From Rhodanobacter sp. ANJX3 (GTDB lineage Bacteria > Pseudomonadota > Gammaproteobacteria > Xanthomonadales > Rhodanobacteraceae), in the NCBI RefSeq assembly GCF_014200755.1, contig NZ_JACHCM010000012.1, positions 1 through 64,000 of the forward strand: a stretch of 64,000 nt of DNA, read 5' to 3'. Position numbers and translations under genes: made by a program. Positions 36,485 to 49,132 of this stretch are shown piece after piece; positions within the stretch are counted from its first letter, which is position 1; every line of letters starts with the position of its first letter. Under the pieces are notes generated by a model, which saw nothing but the letters and a program-made list of their open reading frames with translations, did no database searches and was not told where the DNA came from.

Positions 36485-37038
36485 TGTTGAAACACCGGCA
36501 GTCGATCGTCTGCAATATCTTTCAGCAGCGGCGTCTTACCATCCTTATCGGATAACAGGGGCTCACTTACAGGCCAGTCGATGCCGATATCTGCATCGTT
36601 CCAGCGAACGCCGGCATCCGCCGCCGGGTCATATAGCGCGGTACACTGGTAGGTAAACGTGGCAAATTCCGACAGCACGCAGAAGCCGTGTGCAAAACCT
36701 TCCGGTATCCAGAAGTGGCGGTGATTGTCGGCCGTGAGCATTACGCCGACCCACTGTCCGAAATTCGGCGAGCCACGCCGGATATCGACGGCGACATCGT
36801 ATACCTCACCTTCGAGAACGCTGACCAGTTTGCCCTGTGGCTTCGGCCACTGATAGTGGAGACCGCGCAATACGCCCTTGGCTGAGCGCGAGACATTGGT
36901 CTGGACGAAGTCTCCTAGGACGCCGGCGTCTCGATAACGGGCTTGATGATAGCTCTCATAGAAAAAACCGCGGCTGTCGCCAAACACCTGTGGCTCCAGA
37001 ATCAGCGCCCCGGGCAACGTGGTTTCGATCACTTTCAT
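36481..37038 (-). CDS. rmlC: dTDP-4-dehydrorhamnose 3,5-epimerase, 185 aa
   Basis: RmlC epimerises dTDP-4-dehydro-6-deoxyglucose at C3 and C5. The cupin fold carries [29 protein letters not shown] (catalytic His), [15 protein letters not shown] and [16 protein letters not shown]. The ATG at 37038 matches the family and sits in an ATGA overlap with the end of rmlA; the frame is open upstream to 37170 but not similar. It is third in the operon rmlB-rmlA-rmlC-rmlD-manC. Confidence 0.96.
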   Translation of the reverse strand: MKVIETTLPGALILEPQVFGDSRGFFYESYHQARYRDAGVLGDFVQTNVSRSAKGVLRGLHYQWPKPQGKLVSVLEGEVYDVAVDIRRGSPNFGQWVGVMLTADNHRHFWIPEGFAHGFCVLSEFATFTYQCTALYDPAADAGVRWNDADIGIDWPVSEPLLSDKDGKTPLLKDIADDRLPVFQQ

Positions 37039-37940
37039 CGGGCGTACTCTTGACGGGTCAGTTGCTGCAGATACTGGCCATAGCCAGTCTTGATCAGCGG
37101 GGCGGCCAGTTTCAGCAACTGCTCCGCGTCGATCCAGCCGTTGTTGTAGGCAATTTCTTCGGGACAGCACACTTTGAGCCCCTGTCGATTTTCGATGGTC
37201 TGAATGTAGTTGCCTGCTTCCATCAGGGAGTCATGGGTGCCCGTATCCAGCCACGCGAAGCCGCGGCCCAACTGCTCCAGATGCAGCGATCCGTCGTCCA
37301 AGTAGCAGCGATTGAGATCGGTGATTTCGAACTCACCACGGTGCGATGGCTTGAGATCGGCAGCGTAATCGCATACGCGACCGTCGTAAAAATAGAGGCC
37401 AGTGACGGCATAGTGCGATTTTGGCTGGCCCGGCTTTTCTTCCAGGCCGATGACCTTGCCCGTGGCGTCGAATTCCGCCACTCCGTAACGCTCGGGGTCT
37501 TTCACCCAATAACCAAAAACGGTGGCGCCACGGTCGCGCGAAGCCGCGCGATGAAGTTGTTCACTCAAGCCGACGCCATAAAAAATATTGTCGCCAAGCA
37601 CCAGGCAACTGGATTTGCCGTTGACGAAATCGCGACCTATAGTGAAAGCTTGTGCCAGCCCATCGGGTGACGGCTGTACGGCGTAGTGAATATCGATACC
37701 CCATTGCGAGCCATCGCCTAGCAGGCGTTGAAACATCGCTTGCTCATGCGGCGTATTGATCATCAATATCTGACGAATGCCCGCCAGCATCAGGGTCGCC
37801 AGCGGGTAATAAATCATCGGCTTGTCGTACACCGGCAGCAGTTGCTTACTGACGGCGCGCGTAATGGGATAAAGCCGAGTGCCGGAACCGCCCGCTAGAA
37901 TGATGCCTTTCTCGGTCTGACTGACGGTATTGGTCTTCAC
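37035..37940 (-). CDS. rmlA: Glucose-1-phosphate thymidylyltransferase, 301 aa
   Basis: RmlA joins glucose 1-phosphate and dTTP to make dTDP-glucose, the first step of the pathway. The signature is [25 protein letters not shown], followed by [10 protein letters not shown] and [12 protein letters not shown] place the start at GTG 37940, whose bases overlap the rmlB stop as GTGA; an open frame to 38012 lies inside rmlB and is not similar. Overlapping stops and starts run through the whole operon, which suggests tight translational coupling. Confidence 0.95.
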   Translation of the reverse strand: MKTNTVSQTEKGIILAGGSGTRLYPITRAVSKQLLPVYDKPMIYYPLATLMLAGIRQILMINTPHEQAMFQRLLGDGSQWGIDIHYAVQPSPDGLAQAFTIGRDFVNGKSSCLVLGDNIFYGVGLSEQLHRAASRDRGATVFGYWVKDPERYGVAEFDATGKVIGLEEKPGQPKSHYAVTGLYFYDGRVCDYAADLKPSHRGEFEITDLNRCYLDDGSLHLEQLGRGFAWLDTGTHDSLMEAGNYIQTIENRQGLKVCCPEEIAYNNGWIDAEQLLKLAAPLIKTGYGQYLQQLTRQEYAR

Positions 37941-38986
37941 GAGCCAAGGCGCTCCATGCGGTAGCTGCCATCGAGTACGCGCCGGGTCCAGTTTTGGTGC
38001 GATAGATACCAATCGACAGTCTCGCGAATTCCTGTTTCAAACGTCTGCGACGGCCTCCAGCCGAGTTCGTTTTGTAGCTTGCTCGAGTCGATCGCGTAAC
38101 GGCGATCGTGCCCAGGACGATCTTTCACGTAGGTGATCAGCGATTCGCGCGTGCGCCCATCAGTCAGCGGCTGGAGTTCGTCCAGCAGCCCACAGATAAC
38201 TTTCACCACGACGATGTTTTCACGCTCTGCGTTGCCGCCGACGTTATAGGTTTCTCCCACACGTCCAGAGTCCAGTACGCGACGAATCGCGCTGCAGTGA
38301 TCGCCGACATATAGCCAGTCGCGGATATTCAGGCCATCGCCGTACACCGGAAGCGCCTCCCCGGCCAGCGCCTTTTGAATGATCAGCGGGATGAGCTTTT
38401 CAGGGAACTGGTAAGGGCCGTAATTGTTCGAACAGTTGGTCGTCAGCGTGGGCAGGCCATAGGTGTGATGAAACGCACGTACCAGATGATCGGAGGCGGC
38501 TTTCGACGCGGAGTAGGGCGAATTGGGAGCGTAGGCGGTCTGCTCGGTGAAACTGCCCTCGGCGCCCAGCGAGCCGTAGACCTCATCGGTCGATACGTGC
38601 AGGAAACGAAATGCGTCGCGTTTAGTCTCATCAAGGCCGCGCCAATAGTCGCGCGCACTCTCCAACAGCGCGAGGGTGCCAACGACGTTGGTTTGCACGA
38701 ATTCGGCAGGGCCGTCTATTGACCGATCGACGTGCGACTCGGCAGCAAAGTTGACCACAGCATCCGGCCGATGCTCTGCAAGGAGTCTGGCCACAAGCTC
38801 ACGGTCGCCGATATCGCCCTGTACAAAGACGTGCTGGCGATTATGCTGCAACGAGGATAGGGTGTCGGGATTACCCGCATAGGTAAGTTTGTCAAGATTG
38901 ACGACCGTCAGCCCGTCGCTGACAGCCTGCAGGACAAAATTTGCCCCGATGAACCCGGCTCCACCGGTGACCAGCAATGTTTTCAT
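37937..38986 (-). CDS. rmlB: dTDP-glucose 4,6-dehydratase, 349 aa
   Basis: RmlB removes water from dTDP-glucose to make the 4-keto-6-deoxy sugar. It has the Rossmann start [26 protein letters not shown], the catalytic region [22 protein letters not shown] (Tyr-x3-Lys) and [17 protein letters not shown]. It is the first gene of the operon; GGAG lies eight bases before ATG 38986. The divergent glycosyltransferase gene begins 218 bases away, so this gap should contain promoters for both sides. Confidence 0.97.
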   Translation of the reverse strand: MKTLLVTGGAGFIGANFVLQAVSDGLTVVNLDKLTYAGNPDTLSSLQHNRQHVFVQGDIGDRELVARLLAEHRPDAVVNFAAESHVDRSIDGPAEFVQTNVVGTLALLESARDYWRGLDETKRDAFRFLHVSTDEVYGSLGAEGSFTEQTAYAPNSPYSASKAASDHLVRAFHHTYGLPTLTTNCSNNYGPYQFPEKLIPLIIQKALAGEALPVYGDGLNIRDWLYVGDHCSAIRRVLDSGRVGETYNVGGNAERENIVVVKVICGLLDELQPLTDGRTRESLITYVKDRPGHDRRYAIDSSKLQNELGWRPSQTFETGIRETVDWYLSHQNWTRRVLDGSYRMERLGS

Positions 38987-39204
38987 CTATATCTCCAAGG
39001 TCAACTTGGCCATTTTGACATAGGAGGGCGTGCCGCGCTGCGTGCTTCTTCTGGTCTTGCGGGGTTTGTTCACGCCGGATAATTTAAAAACGCAAAATTT
39101 CCGAACCTCGGCGTGTATCAGGTCAAGCCGTTTTCGTAATTATCATGACCGCTCCACTTGGAGCGATGCGTATATTGCTCAAGTTTCAGTTTTGCTGAGG
39201 TAGT

Positions 39205-40575
39205 TTGCCGTTGACACAACGCCAATCGATACGTTCCCCATTGCGTGCGCTGCTGATTCGGGCGGCATCGAGTGCTTTCATGGCTCCCGTGCGCCGGTTG
39301 CTGCCTTTTTCCTTCAAACACTCGATGCGCCAAGCGCTGGAGCGATCGGCCGTGGATGCGCTCCAATTTCGGCGTACCGGTGAGTGGTTGAAACGTTCAG
39401 CATTGGCGCAGGCCCCGACGCTCTCTGATTCGTTTAACAAATGGCGGTATGACAGTAGTGCGGGTATCAACCTATATGGCTATTTTTCCCGCTGGCTCGG
39501 CCTAGGAGAATGCGCGAGGCTTTATGCAAACGCCATGCTTGTGTCGGGATATCCGGTTGCCATCCACGATGTCGATATCGATATTCCGCATGAGCGCAAC
39601 GACAATACGCTGGCTCCCCACCTTGGCGGGGCGGTCCGGTTCACGCATGACCTTATTTTTGTCAATCCCGATCACTGGAAAGATACCCAAATAAGCATCG
39701 GTCGAGATGCCACATCCCGACAGCATGTGATCGGATTTTGGTTCTGGGAGCTGGAGAATTTTCCTGAGGGATGGCTGCACGCGCTTGATGACGTTGACGA
39801 AGTGATGGTGTCTTCGGCCTTCGTCGAACAATCCATTCGCAGGATTTGCAACAAGCCAGTGACGCGCGTGCCTTTGCCCGTCGTGCCGGGTGAGGATAGT
39901 GGCCTGCAGCGAAGCCACTTTGGTCTTGATGAAGACAGCTATATCTACTTTTGCGCCTTTGATTTCAATTCAACGATCGCGCGAAAAAATCCCCGGGCGG
40001 TGATTGAGGCTTTTTGCCTTGCTTTCCCCCGGGGCGATGAGAAAGTGACCCTGTTGATCAAATCCAGCAACGGGCATCGCCATGCGCCGCAGCTGATTCA
40101 GCTGCTGGCAGCGGCATCGGTGGACCGACGCATTATCATTCGCGATGACATGCTTGAGCGGGCTCATCTTCAGGCGTTGCACCGCTGTGTCGATGTTTAC
40201 GTCTCATTGCATCGCAGCGAAGGTTTTGGTCTCGGCATCGCCGAAGCCATGTGCATGGGCAAGCCGGTGGTGGCAACGGCCTATTCGGGGAATATGGAGT
40301 TCATGACACCGGCAAACAGCTGTCTGGTGAATTATCGGATGATCCCGGTTGGGGCGAGCGACTATCCACATGCAAAGGGACAGCAGTGGGCCGATCCCGA
40401 TCCAGGCCACGCGGCGCATCATTTCAGAAGCTTGCATTATGATCGCGCACTGGCCAAACGCCTTGGTGCGCAAGCTTCGATCGATATAGCGCGCGATTTT
40501 TCTATCGCCGCTTGCATGCGTGTCTTGTCGGAACGACTGCGATTCGTTGGAGCCTCTCGCGATGTGATCATATGA
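39205..40575 (+). CDS. GT4-like glycosyltransferase, 456 aa
   Basis: The protein has two Rossmann-like halves. The C-terminal half carries DVYVSLHRSEGFGLGIAEAM, with the E-x7-E motif of GT4 enzymes, and a KSSNGHRHAPQLIQLL stretch for the nucleotide. An unusual N-terminal part (about 1-75) is basic. A middle segment, GFWFWELENFPEGW, is shared in outline with other surface-glycan transferases. It starts at TTG 39205, with GAGG four bases before; the first in-frame ATG is at 39280. It is first in the plus-strand block that ends with gmd-rmd, so it probably builds the D-rhamnose glycan. Sugar specificity is unknown. Confidence 0.82.
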   Translation: MPLTQRQSIRSPLRALLIRAASSAFMAPVRRLLPFSFKHSMRQALERSAVDALQFRRTGEWLKRSALAQAPTLSDSFNKWRYDSSAGINLYGYFSRWLGLGECARLYANAMLVSGYPVAIHDVDIDIPHERNDNTLAPHLGGAVRFTHDLIFVNPDHWKDTQISIGRDATSRQHVIGFWFWELENFPEGWLHALDDVDEVMVSSAFVEQSIRRICNKPVTRVPLPVVPGEDSGLQRSHFGLDEDSYIYFCAFDFNSTIARKNPRAVIEAFCLAFPRGDEKVTLLIKSSNGHRHAPQLIQLLAAASVDRRIIIRDDMLERAHLQALHRCVDVYVSLHRSEGFGLGIAEAMCMGKPVVATAYSGNMEFMTPANSCLVNYRMIPVGASDYPHAKGQQWADPDPGHAAHHFRSLHYDRALAKRLGAQASIDIARDFSIAACMRVLSERLRFVGASRDVII

Positions 40576-40687
40576 ACGGTATTCAATGTCGATCTACCGT
40601 AAGTCTGCTCATTCAAGCGCGTAATGTTGTTCTATCGCTGGTGGTGATAAACGGTGCGGCGCTACTGCCCTTACGGAAATACGAATC

Positions 40688-41146
40688 ATGAGTGACGAGC
40701 ATGGCGAGAGGATCGACACGGCTGAGTCAGGGGTGCCGCGTATGCTGGATTGGAAGGCGCTCGCCGATCAACGGCTCAACCGTCTGGTGAAAGTGGAAAA
40801 CGATTGCTCGGTGATGCATGATCGCCTCGATCGGCTTCGCAGCGAGCACGATGCGTTGCTGCTGGTCAATCACGATTATCTGAAGCGCTTGCATGCGCTT
40901 CAGAAATCGGCTGAGCGATGCCATCAGGCCCTGATCGAACTCGATCGGAGATGCGCTTCCATGGAGGCTAGCCGTTCCTGGCGCATCACAGCGCCGCTGC
41001 GCAACTTCTCGATGCGAACGCGGCGCATAAAGCCTGTCATCTTGGATGCTGTGCGTTGGGTGATACGTCGCACGCGTCTGGGTCCTGCCTTTTCGCGCAT
41101 TGCACCGGCTCTTCATGCGCGTGCTCGGTCCAGACTGTATCCGTAA
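40688..41146 (+). CDS. Coiled-coil protein with SRSWRITAPLR motif, 152 aa
   Basis: Residues about 25-95 form a coiled coil (LVKVENDCSVMHDRLDRLRSE region). The segment MEASRSWRITAPLR that follows is seen at the junction between coiled coil and catalytic part in many LPS glycosyltransferases, but no catalytic domain follows here, only a basic helix-rich tail. It is therefore probably an accessory or scaffold protein that binds other transferases, or a broken piece of one. It has the spacing and orientation of a normal operon gene between two glycosyltransferases. Confidence 0.7.
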   Translation: MSDEHGERIDTAESGVPRMLDWKALADQRLNRLVKVENDCSVMHDRLDRLRSEHDALLLVNHDYLKRLHALQKSAERCHQALIELDRRCASMEASRSWRITAPLRNFSMRTRRIKPVILDAVRWVIRRTRLGPAFSRIAPALHARARSRLYP

Positions 41147-41243
41147 TCGACTTGCTCCCGATGGCTAAAATCACTGGCTCGTTCACCCTGTCGATCGTAG
41201 GAAAGACTTCGCCAATCGCTCCATGGACATCCGAAGGGTGCCG

Positions 41244-44200
41244 ATGAAAATCGTGCTTGACCTCCAGGGCGCACAGTCAAACAGCCGGTATCGTGGCATC
41301 GGACGCTATACGTTGGCGATGGCGAAAGCCTTTGCTCAAGAGGCGACGCATCACGAGCTTTGGTTGCTGCTCAATGGGCGTGAAAATGAAACGTCGCTCA
41401 GCCTGATGGAGCAGTTCGAGGAATTTGTCCCGCGTCGGCGAGTGGTGATCAATGAGTTGCCAGTTGGCATAGCCGGTTTCCACGTCGGGAATGGGTCGAG
41501 TCAGAGGATCGCGGCGGCCGCACATGCCGCCGCCCTGGATGGCATGCAGGCGGACTGCATTTGGCACAGCAGCCTGTTTGAAGGCTGGGGCGATGATTCG
41601 ACAGCGGCACTGGGCTCGGGCCATACGGATTGCAAGCATGTCGCCACGCTTTACGATCTGATCCCTTTTTTGCACTCCCATCGATATCTTCAGAATTCCC
41701 TATATCGGGAATGGTATTTGCGGCGTGTGGGTTTGCTGAAACGCTGCGATTTGCTATTGGCAATTTCGGAATCTTCCCGTCATGAGGCCGTCGAGCATCT
41801 GCATATTCAGGCAGATAGCATTGCCGTCGTACATGGGGCCGCAGATCCCGTTTTCTATCGTCGTCCAGCAGATGCAATGACCTGGGATCGATGGAAGCAG
41901 CAGTGGAACTTGCATCCGGGTTTTCTGCTCTACGCCGGCGGTTTCGACAGTCACAAAAATGTGGATACGTTGATAGCTGCGTTTGCCGATCTGCAGGCAT
42001 CCGCTAGGTCAAGTCATCAGTTGGTGCTGGCCGGACGCTGCAGCGACGAAGACAAAAAAAGGCTGGCCCTGATAGGCCGTCAGAACGGTCTGTCAGGGAC
42101 AAATCTCGTCTTCACTGGTGCGCTGGATGACAACGACCTGACCAGTCTGTATTCGAGCTGCGAGCTTTTCATATCGCCCTCGTTGCACGAAGGACTGGGG
42201 CTTCCGGTACTTGAGGCCATGGCCTGTGGAGCCGCAGTCATCTGTTCGGATGCCGCCAGTTTGCCGGAAGTGGTGGGGCGATCGGATGCATTGTTCGATC
42301 CGCGCAGCCAGAGCGCGATAGCGAGCAAGCTTCAACAGGCGCTCTCGGACAGCGGTTTTATCGATAGTCTGCGAACTCACTCCGAAGTACAGACGCTTCA
42401 GTTCACCTGGCCGGCCAGCGCGCGCAAGGCACTGGCGGCCATCGAGCGGTTTTCGAATCGCTCAAAAACAACCGAGTTTCGTACTAGACCACGGCCTAGG
42501 CTGATCTATGTCTCGCCACTGCCGCCTGCACGTTCGGGGATTGCCGACTACAGCGCTCGCCTTTTGCGTGAGCTGGCTAGCCACTATGTGATTGACGTGG
42601 TGATCGACTCGGCAGAGGTGGTCGATCCATGGATACAAGCCAACTTTCCGGTCCGCTCAGTGCGCTGGTTTAGCCAGCAGGTAGATCCCTGCGCAAGAGT
42701 TTTGTACCACTTCGGCAATTCGCCGTTTCATGCCCATATGTTCGGTCTGTTGGAGCAGCATCCGGGAGTCGTCGTATTGCATGACTCCTGGCTGGGGGCC
42801 GCCCGGAACTGGATGGCGAATCAGGCGGGAGACGCGGCCGCCTTTTTGCGGATGCTTTACGAAAGCCACGGTTATGCGGGACTTTCGCACGACTTGATGC
42901 ACGGGCGCTCGTCGACACTGAATACCTACCCGATCAATCGCGATGTCATTGATGGGGCGCTGGGCGTGATCGTGCACTCGCGTTATGCCATACAGCAGGC
43001 AGCGCGCTTCTTTGGCCCAGCCGCCGCCGACAAATTCCGGATCGTCCCCTTCCCTCAGGGGCAAAGGTTATGTCAACAGCCAGCAGCGCGCCGGTTGCTG
43101 GGTATCGGGCAGGATGATTTCGTCGTATGCAGTTTCGGCATGCTGGCGCCCACGAAGTTGAATCATCGCCTATTGGAGGCATGGTTGCAGTCTTCGCTGG
43201 CCAGAGATGTTCGCTGTCATTTGGTTTTTGTCGGTGAAAACCATGGGGGTGACTATGGCGATGCGTTGACGGCAGCCATCCGGGTGGGCGGTAGCGGGCG
43301 TATCCGCATCACAGGCTTTGTCAGTGCCGATACCTATGCCGATTATCTGGCAGTTGCCGACCTTGCCGTGCAGTTGCGGACCGATTCGCGTGGGGAGACG
43401 TCTGCAGCCATCTTCGACGTGCTTGGCCACGGAGTTCCTGCCATCGTCAATGCAAATGGTTCTGCTGATGAGTTGCCTGACACCGTAGTCTTGAAGATCG
43501 GCGATCGCTTCAGCGACGCAGAGCTGGTGGCCGCTTTGCAGTCATTGCGCAAAGATGCATCGCGCCGGGCGGAATTGGCTGAGGAAGCTTCCCGCTGGAT
43601 TGAGCGAGAGCATCATCCCTCCACCGTAGGTTTGCACTATCGCGATGTCATCGAACAGTTCACGCTCGATTCGCCTTCGGCTTCCCGGCAGCGTCTGATG
43701 GCGGAGGCGATGCGAACATCCGAGGCGTTCGCCGTTGGCAGTGTGGACTGGCACCGCATGCGTCGTAGCTTGGTTGCGAACCTGCCACGTGTGGAGTTGC
43801 CGAGTCTATACGTCGATGTCACGGCAACGGCGTCCAGCGTTCTGCATACCGGTATAGAGCGTGTCGTGCGTGGCGTACTGCTGTCGTTGCTTCAGATCGA
43901 CCAGAAGCACTACCGGATCCAGCCGGTGCGTATGGAGGGCGGACGCTATCTTCTGGCCAATCGCTATGGCTTGAAGCTGCTCGATTGCCTCACGCTCGAA
44001 TTACCGGAAGATGAGGTAGTACCGCGTGCCGGAGACCTGCTGCTGGGGCTGGACTGGGTGGCGGATATCCTGCCGACGCAGACGGCGTTGCTTGATGCTT
44101 GGCGAGTACGCGGCGTTCGGATGTTTTTTGTGGTTTATGACCTGCTGCCGGTGCGGATGCCGGCACGGTTTCCCGAAGGTATTGCCGAGATGCATGCCGG

Positions 44201-44969
44201 CTGGCTTCGGTGCATTGGCAGTTATGCCGAGGGATTGATTGGTATATCGAAGTCGGTGACCGAGGATCTGCGTCGATGGTTCGACGAACATCCGCCGAAT
44301 CGTCGGCGCGACTTACGCCTGGGCTATTTCTACCCCGGCAATGACCCAGACTCTACGCGCCCAAGTTTGGGCGTGCCTGAAGATGCATCGCGGGTTCTGG
44401 CTCGGCTTCGTGCCGCTCCAACCTTTCTGATGGTTGGCACTGTCGAGCCCCGCAAAGGCCACGCGCTGGTGCTGGATGCCTTCGAAGAGTTATGGGAAGA
44501 GGGTTCTGCGGCTTGCCTGGTCGTCGTTGGACGACAGGGCTGGATGGCCGACGAGGTAGCGGCCAGAATGCGCTTGCACAGTCATGCTGGAAGCCAGCTG
44601 ATCTGGCTGGAGCATGCCAGCGATGAATATCTCGCGCAACTATACGATGTCGCGCGCGCCCTTGTGGCGGCTTCGGAAGGCGAGGGTTTCGGGCTACCGC
44701 TGGTCGAGGCCGCGCAGAAAGGGTTGCCCGTGATTGCGCGGGATATTCCGGTTTTCCGCGAGGTTTCCTCCGCATTTGCCGAGTACTTCGATGCAGAACA
44801 GCTTTTTACTCTGGTGGATGCGCTTCGATCCGCGGCCGCCTCGGATCGTCCCGCCGAGCAGCCTCGCGCCGACGCGACGCTCAGCTGGAAAGAGACGACC
44901 GATCGGCTGCTTAACCTGCTTCTCGACCGCCATCATGAGCAATGGCAGGAACCTTGGAAGCTTGCTTGA
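41244..44969 (+). CDS. Three-domain GT4 glycosyltransferase, 1241 aa
   Basis: Three glycosyltransferase units lie in one chain. Domain 1 (about 1-400) starts VLDLQGAQSNSRYRGIGRY and has HEGLGLPVLEAM (E-x7-E). Domain 2 (about 419-800) starts LIYVSPLPPARSGIADYS and has RGETSAAIFDVLGHG, which lacks the exact E-x7-E spacing. Domain 3 (about 854-1241) starts LYVDVTATASSVLHTGIERVV and has GTVEPRKGH and EGEGFGLPLVEAA. Such multi-domain enzymes polymerise O-antigens exported by ABC transporters in other species (WbdA type). ATG 41244, with GAAGG upstream, is preferred over 41223. GDP-D-rhamnose, made by gmd-rmd just downstream, is the likely donor; this is inferred. Confidence 0.9.
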   Translation: MKIVLDLQGAQSNSRYRGIGRYTLAMAKAFAQEATHHELWLLLNGRENETSLSLMEQFEEFVPRRRVVINELPVGIAGFHVGNGSSQRIAAAAHAAALDGMQADCIWHSSLFEGWGDDSTAALGSGHTDCKHVATLYDLIPFLHSHRYLQNSLYREWYLRRVGLLKRCDLLLAISESSRHEAVEHLHIQADSIAVVHGAADPVFYRRPADAMTWDRWKQQWNLHPGFLLYAGGFDSHKNVDTLIAAFADLQASARSSHQLVLAGRCSDEDKKRLALIGRQNGLSGTNLVFTGALDDNDLTSLYSSCELFISPSLHEGLGLPVLEAMACGAAVICSDAASLPEVVGRSDALFDPRSQSAIASKLQQALSDSGFIDSLRTHSEVQTLQFTWPASARKALAAIERFSNRSKTTEFRTRPRPRLIYVSPLPPARSGIADYSARLLRELASHYVIDVVIDSAEVVDPWIQANFPVRSVRWFSQQVDPCARVLYHFGNSPFHAHMFGLLEQHPGVVVLHDSWLGAARNWMANQAGDAAAFLRMLYESHGYAGLSHDLMHGRSSTLNTYPINRDVIDGALGVIVHSRYAIQQAARFFGPAAADKFRIVPFPQGQRLCQQPAARRLLGIGQDDFVVCSFGMLAPTKLNHRLLEAWLQSSLARDVRCHLVFVGENHGGDYGDALTAAIRVGGSGRIRITGFVSADTYADYLAVADLAVQLRTDSRGETSAAIFDVLGHGVPAIVNANGSADELPDTVVLKIGDRFSDAELVAALQSLRKDASRRAELAEEASRWIEREHHPSTVGLHYRDVIEQFTLDSPSASRQRLMAEAMRTSEAFAVGSVDWHRMRRSLVANLPRVELPSLYVDVTATASSVLHTGIERVVRGVLLSLLQIDQKHYRIQPVRMEGGRYLLANRYGLKLLDCLTLELPEDEVVPRAGDLLLGLDWVADILPTQTALLDAWRVRGVRMFFVVYDLLPVRMPARFPEGIAEMHAGWLRCIGSYAEGLIGISKSVTEDLRRWFDEHPPNRRRDLRLGYFYPGNDPDSTRPSLGVPEDASRVLARLRAAPTFLMVGTVEPRKGHALVLDAFEELWEEGSAACLVVVGRQGWMADEVAARMRLHSHAGSQLIWLEHASDEYLAQLYDVARALVAASEGEGFGLPLVEAAQKGLPVIARDIPVFREVSSAFAEYFDAEQLFTLVDALRSAAASDRPAEQPRADATLSWKETTDRLLNLLLDRHHEQWQEPWKLA

Positions 44970-45034
44970 GATACTGGCCCGTCTCCTGATTTGCGCGATA
45001 TGTGGTTTATCCCTTCCTTGGACGCCTGCCTGTC

Positions 45035-45055
45035 ATCCCCGTAACATGCGGGGAT
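45035..45055 (+). other. Hairpin in the gmd leader
   Basis: ATCCCCG pairs perfectly with CGGGGAT around a 7-base loop, 23 bases before the gmd start. No T-run follows, so it is not an ordinary terminator; it may stabilise or regulate the message. Confidence 0.35.
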
Positions 45056-45077
45056 CGAAAAGGTGCAGGAGTGCTAG

Positions 45078-47016
<1,939 letters not shown>

Positions 47017-48225
47017 TATCTACTTTTGCATCGAGCCAGCTGGTGCCGACGAAATTTTCCTGACGCGTATTGACGACGTGGAACATCCAGGCGTTGTCGC
47101 GCCACTCGTAGTTCGTGTCCAGGTGCGAGTCTTCGCGTGATAGCGAAAGTGATATCGAGTAACTGCCCTTTCCAAGGTTTGCCGGAAAGCGATAGCGATA
47201 GAGTACTTCCTCGCCCGGCAAAAGGTCGGTCAACGGTTGGTCAAGGCGATGCGTGTTGATACCGTACATGCACTGGCCCAGACGATCGGTGATCATGAAG
47301 CCAAGCACCAGTCGCGGTATGGGTGCTTTGATCGCAACCCTTACCTGAAGTTCCAGGGCATCGCCCACTTCGACGCTGTCGGCGGTTTCGTCGTTTTCAT
47401 TCAACAGCCTGACTTCGGCAACGGTCGCCTCGCCACTGCCGGAAATGGTTTTCATGCGGCCATCCGCCAGTTTCTCCTGACGTACGAGCAACTGATCGCG
47501 TTCGGCCATCATGGCGTTGTAAAAGTCCAGTACGTCGACCGGCAGACCTTCCTTGATCAGCTGCCCTGCCTGCAGGAGTATTGCTCGATCGCAGATCGTC
47601 TGGATGGCATAGCGATCGTGCGAGACGATCATCAGTGTGGTGCCGGCGCGGCGAAACTCACGAATGCGTTCAAAGCTTTTGTGTTGGAAATACGAGTCGC
47701 CGACCGACAGCGCCTCGTCAACGATAAGTACATCTGGCCTGCGCGCGGTAGCGACGCTGAAAGCCAGGCGCATCTGCATGCCACTGGAGTAGGTACGCAC
47801 GGGCTGATCGATGTACTCGCCGATCTCCGCAAAAGCCTCGATGGACGGCATCAATCGAAGGATTTCCTCGACGGAAAGGCCGAGCAACTGACCGCCCATC
47901 ATGGCGTTCTGCCGGCCGGTAAAGTCCGGATGAAAGCCCATGCCCAGTTCAAGCAGCGCCGCGACGCTGCCGTTGACCGAAATTTTACCGGTCGTCGGCC
48001 GTGTGGTGCCCGTCAATAACTTCAGCAGGGTGCTTTTACCGGCACCATTGGCTCCGACAATACCCACGGCTTCGCCGGCACGCAGGTGGAAATTGATGTC
48101 CCGCAGCACCCAGTGCAGCCTGTGCTTCGGTTTGCCCGAGGGATTGATCCACTCGGCCAACCTCGACCATTGACTGGGATAACTCTTGTAGGCCTTGCCC
48201 AGGCCGCTGACGACAATATCGCCCA

Positions 48226-49023
48226 TTACAGTTCATCCACCATTTCAGCCGAACGGTTGCGGAACAGGCTCAGCGCAAGTACGCACAGCACGGTTGCCAA
48301 AACAATGCTCGGCCACAACGTCGACCACTGTGGCCACGTACCATTGACGAAAATACCCTGATACGCCTGTGCAAACGGTGTCAGCGGATTCAACCGAATC
48401 CATGGCCTGACCACGGCCGGCAGCGTGGCGGTGGAGTAAACGATCGGCGTAAACCAGAACCAGAACTGCAACAAGATGTTGACGAACTGTCCGACATCCC
48501 GAAAAAACACGTTGAGAACCCCGACCGCTATACCCAGGCCGGCGGCGAACATGGTGTGGAATAACAATAACGGGATCATGCTCAGCACAACCCAACTGGG
48601 GAAATGGCCGGTAATCAGCAGAAATGCGAGAAACACCGCAAAGGTAATCGCAAAATTGACCAGCGCACTGCTGACAACGATGGTTGGCAGGCAAATACGC
48701 GGAAAGCTGAGCTTCTTGATCATGTTGCCGTTGTCCAGAAAAACGGTCTGGCACCGTTGCACGATTTCCGCAAACAAACCCCAGGTCAGGAGCCCAGCGC
48801 ACAAATAGATGCTGTAGGCGAAAGGGTCATTGACGCCCGGTAGTCGCGCCTGCATCAGCTGGGAAAAGACCACCGTATAGACGGTGATCATCGCCAGCGG
48901 CTGCAACACCGTCCACGCTGCGCCCATCAGAGAGTTGCGGTAGCGCGCCTGGAATTCGCGCTTGACGCTGCCCAAGACAAATCCGCGATAACGCCAAAGG
49001 GCACGACCCAGCTTCAGGGACAT
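48226..49023 (-). CDS. wzm: O-antigen ABC exporter permease Wzm, 265 aa (system 1)
   Basis: This is an ABC-2-type membrane protein with about six helices (MGAAWTVLQPLAMITVYTVVF; LCAGLLTWGLFAEIV; NFAITFAVFLAFLLITG; MIPLLLFHTMFAAGLGIAVG; LQFWFWFTPIVYSTATLP; and a last helix near the end). The family segment RNSLMGAAWTVLQPL, with the coupling helix before it (REFQARYR), is present. It works with the Wzt encoded directly after it to move lipid-linked O-antigen to the periplasmic side. The 109-base gap before it separates it from the acyltransferase of the same operon. Confidence 0.93.
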   Translation of the reverse strand: MSLKLGRALWRYRGFVLGSVKREFQARYRNSLMGAAWTVLQPLAMITVYTVVFSQLMQARLPGVNDPFAYSIYLCAGLLTWGLFAEIVQRCQTVFLDNGNMIKKLSFPRICLPTIVVSSALVNFAITFAVFLAFLLITGHFPSWVVLSMIPLLLFHTMFAAGLGIAVGVLNVFFRDVGQFVNILLQFWFWFTPIVYSTATLPAVVRPWIRLNPLTPFAQAYQGIFVNGTWPQWSTLWPSIVLATVLCVLALSLFRNRSAEMVDEL

Positions 49024-49132
49024 TCGAACACCTCGTGTAACAGGTTCATTTCATTTTTTACCGGGCGATCCGTTGATGCAATCCGTCCAGTGCATGATGG
49101 TGCGGACTACGCATCGTACAGGTTGGATGGGG

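Noticed and set aside
43286-43300. GGCGGTAGCGGG, similar to the ops/JUMPstart core of polysaccharide operons
   Set aside because: It lies deep inside the three-domain glycosyltransferase gene, not in a leader, and differs from the core at one base.
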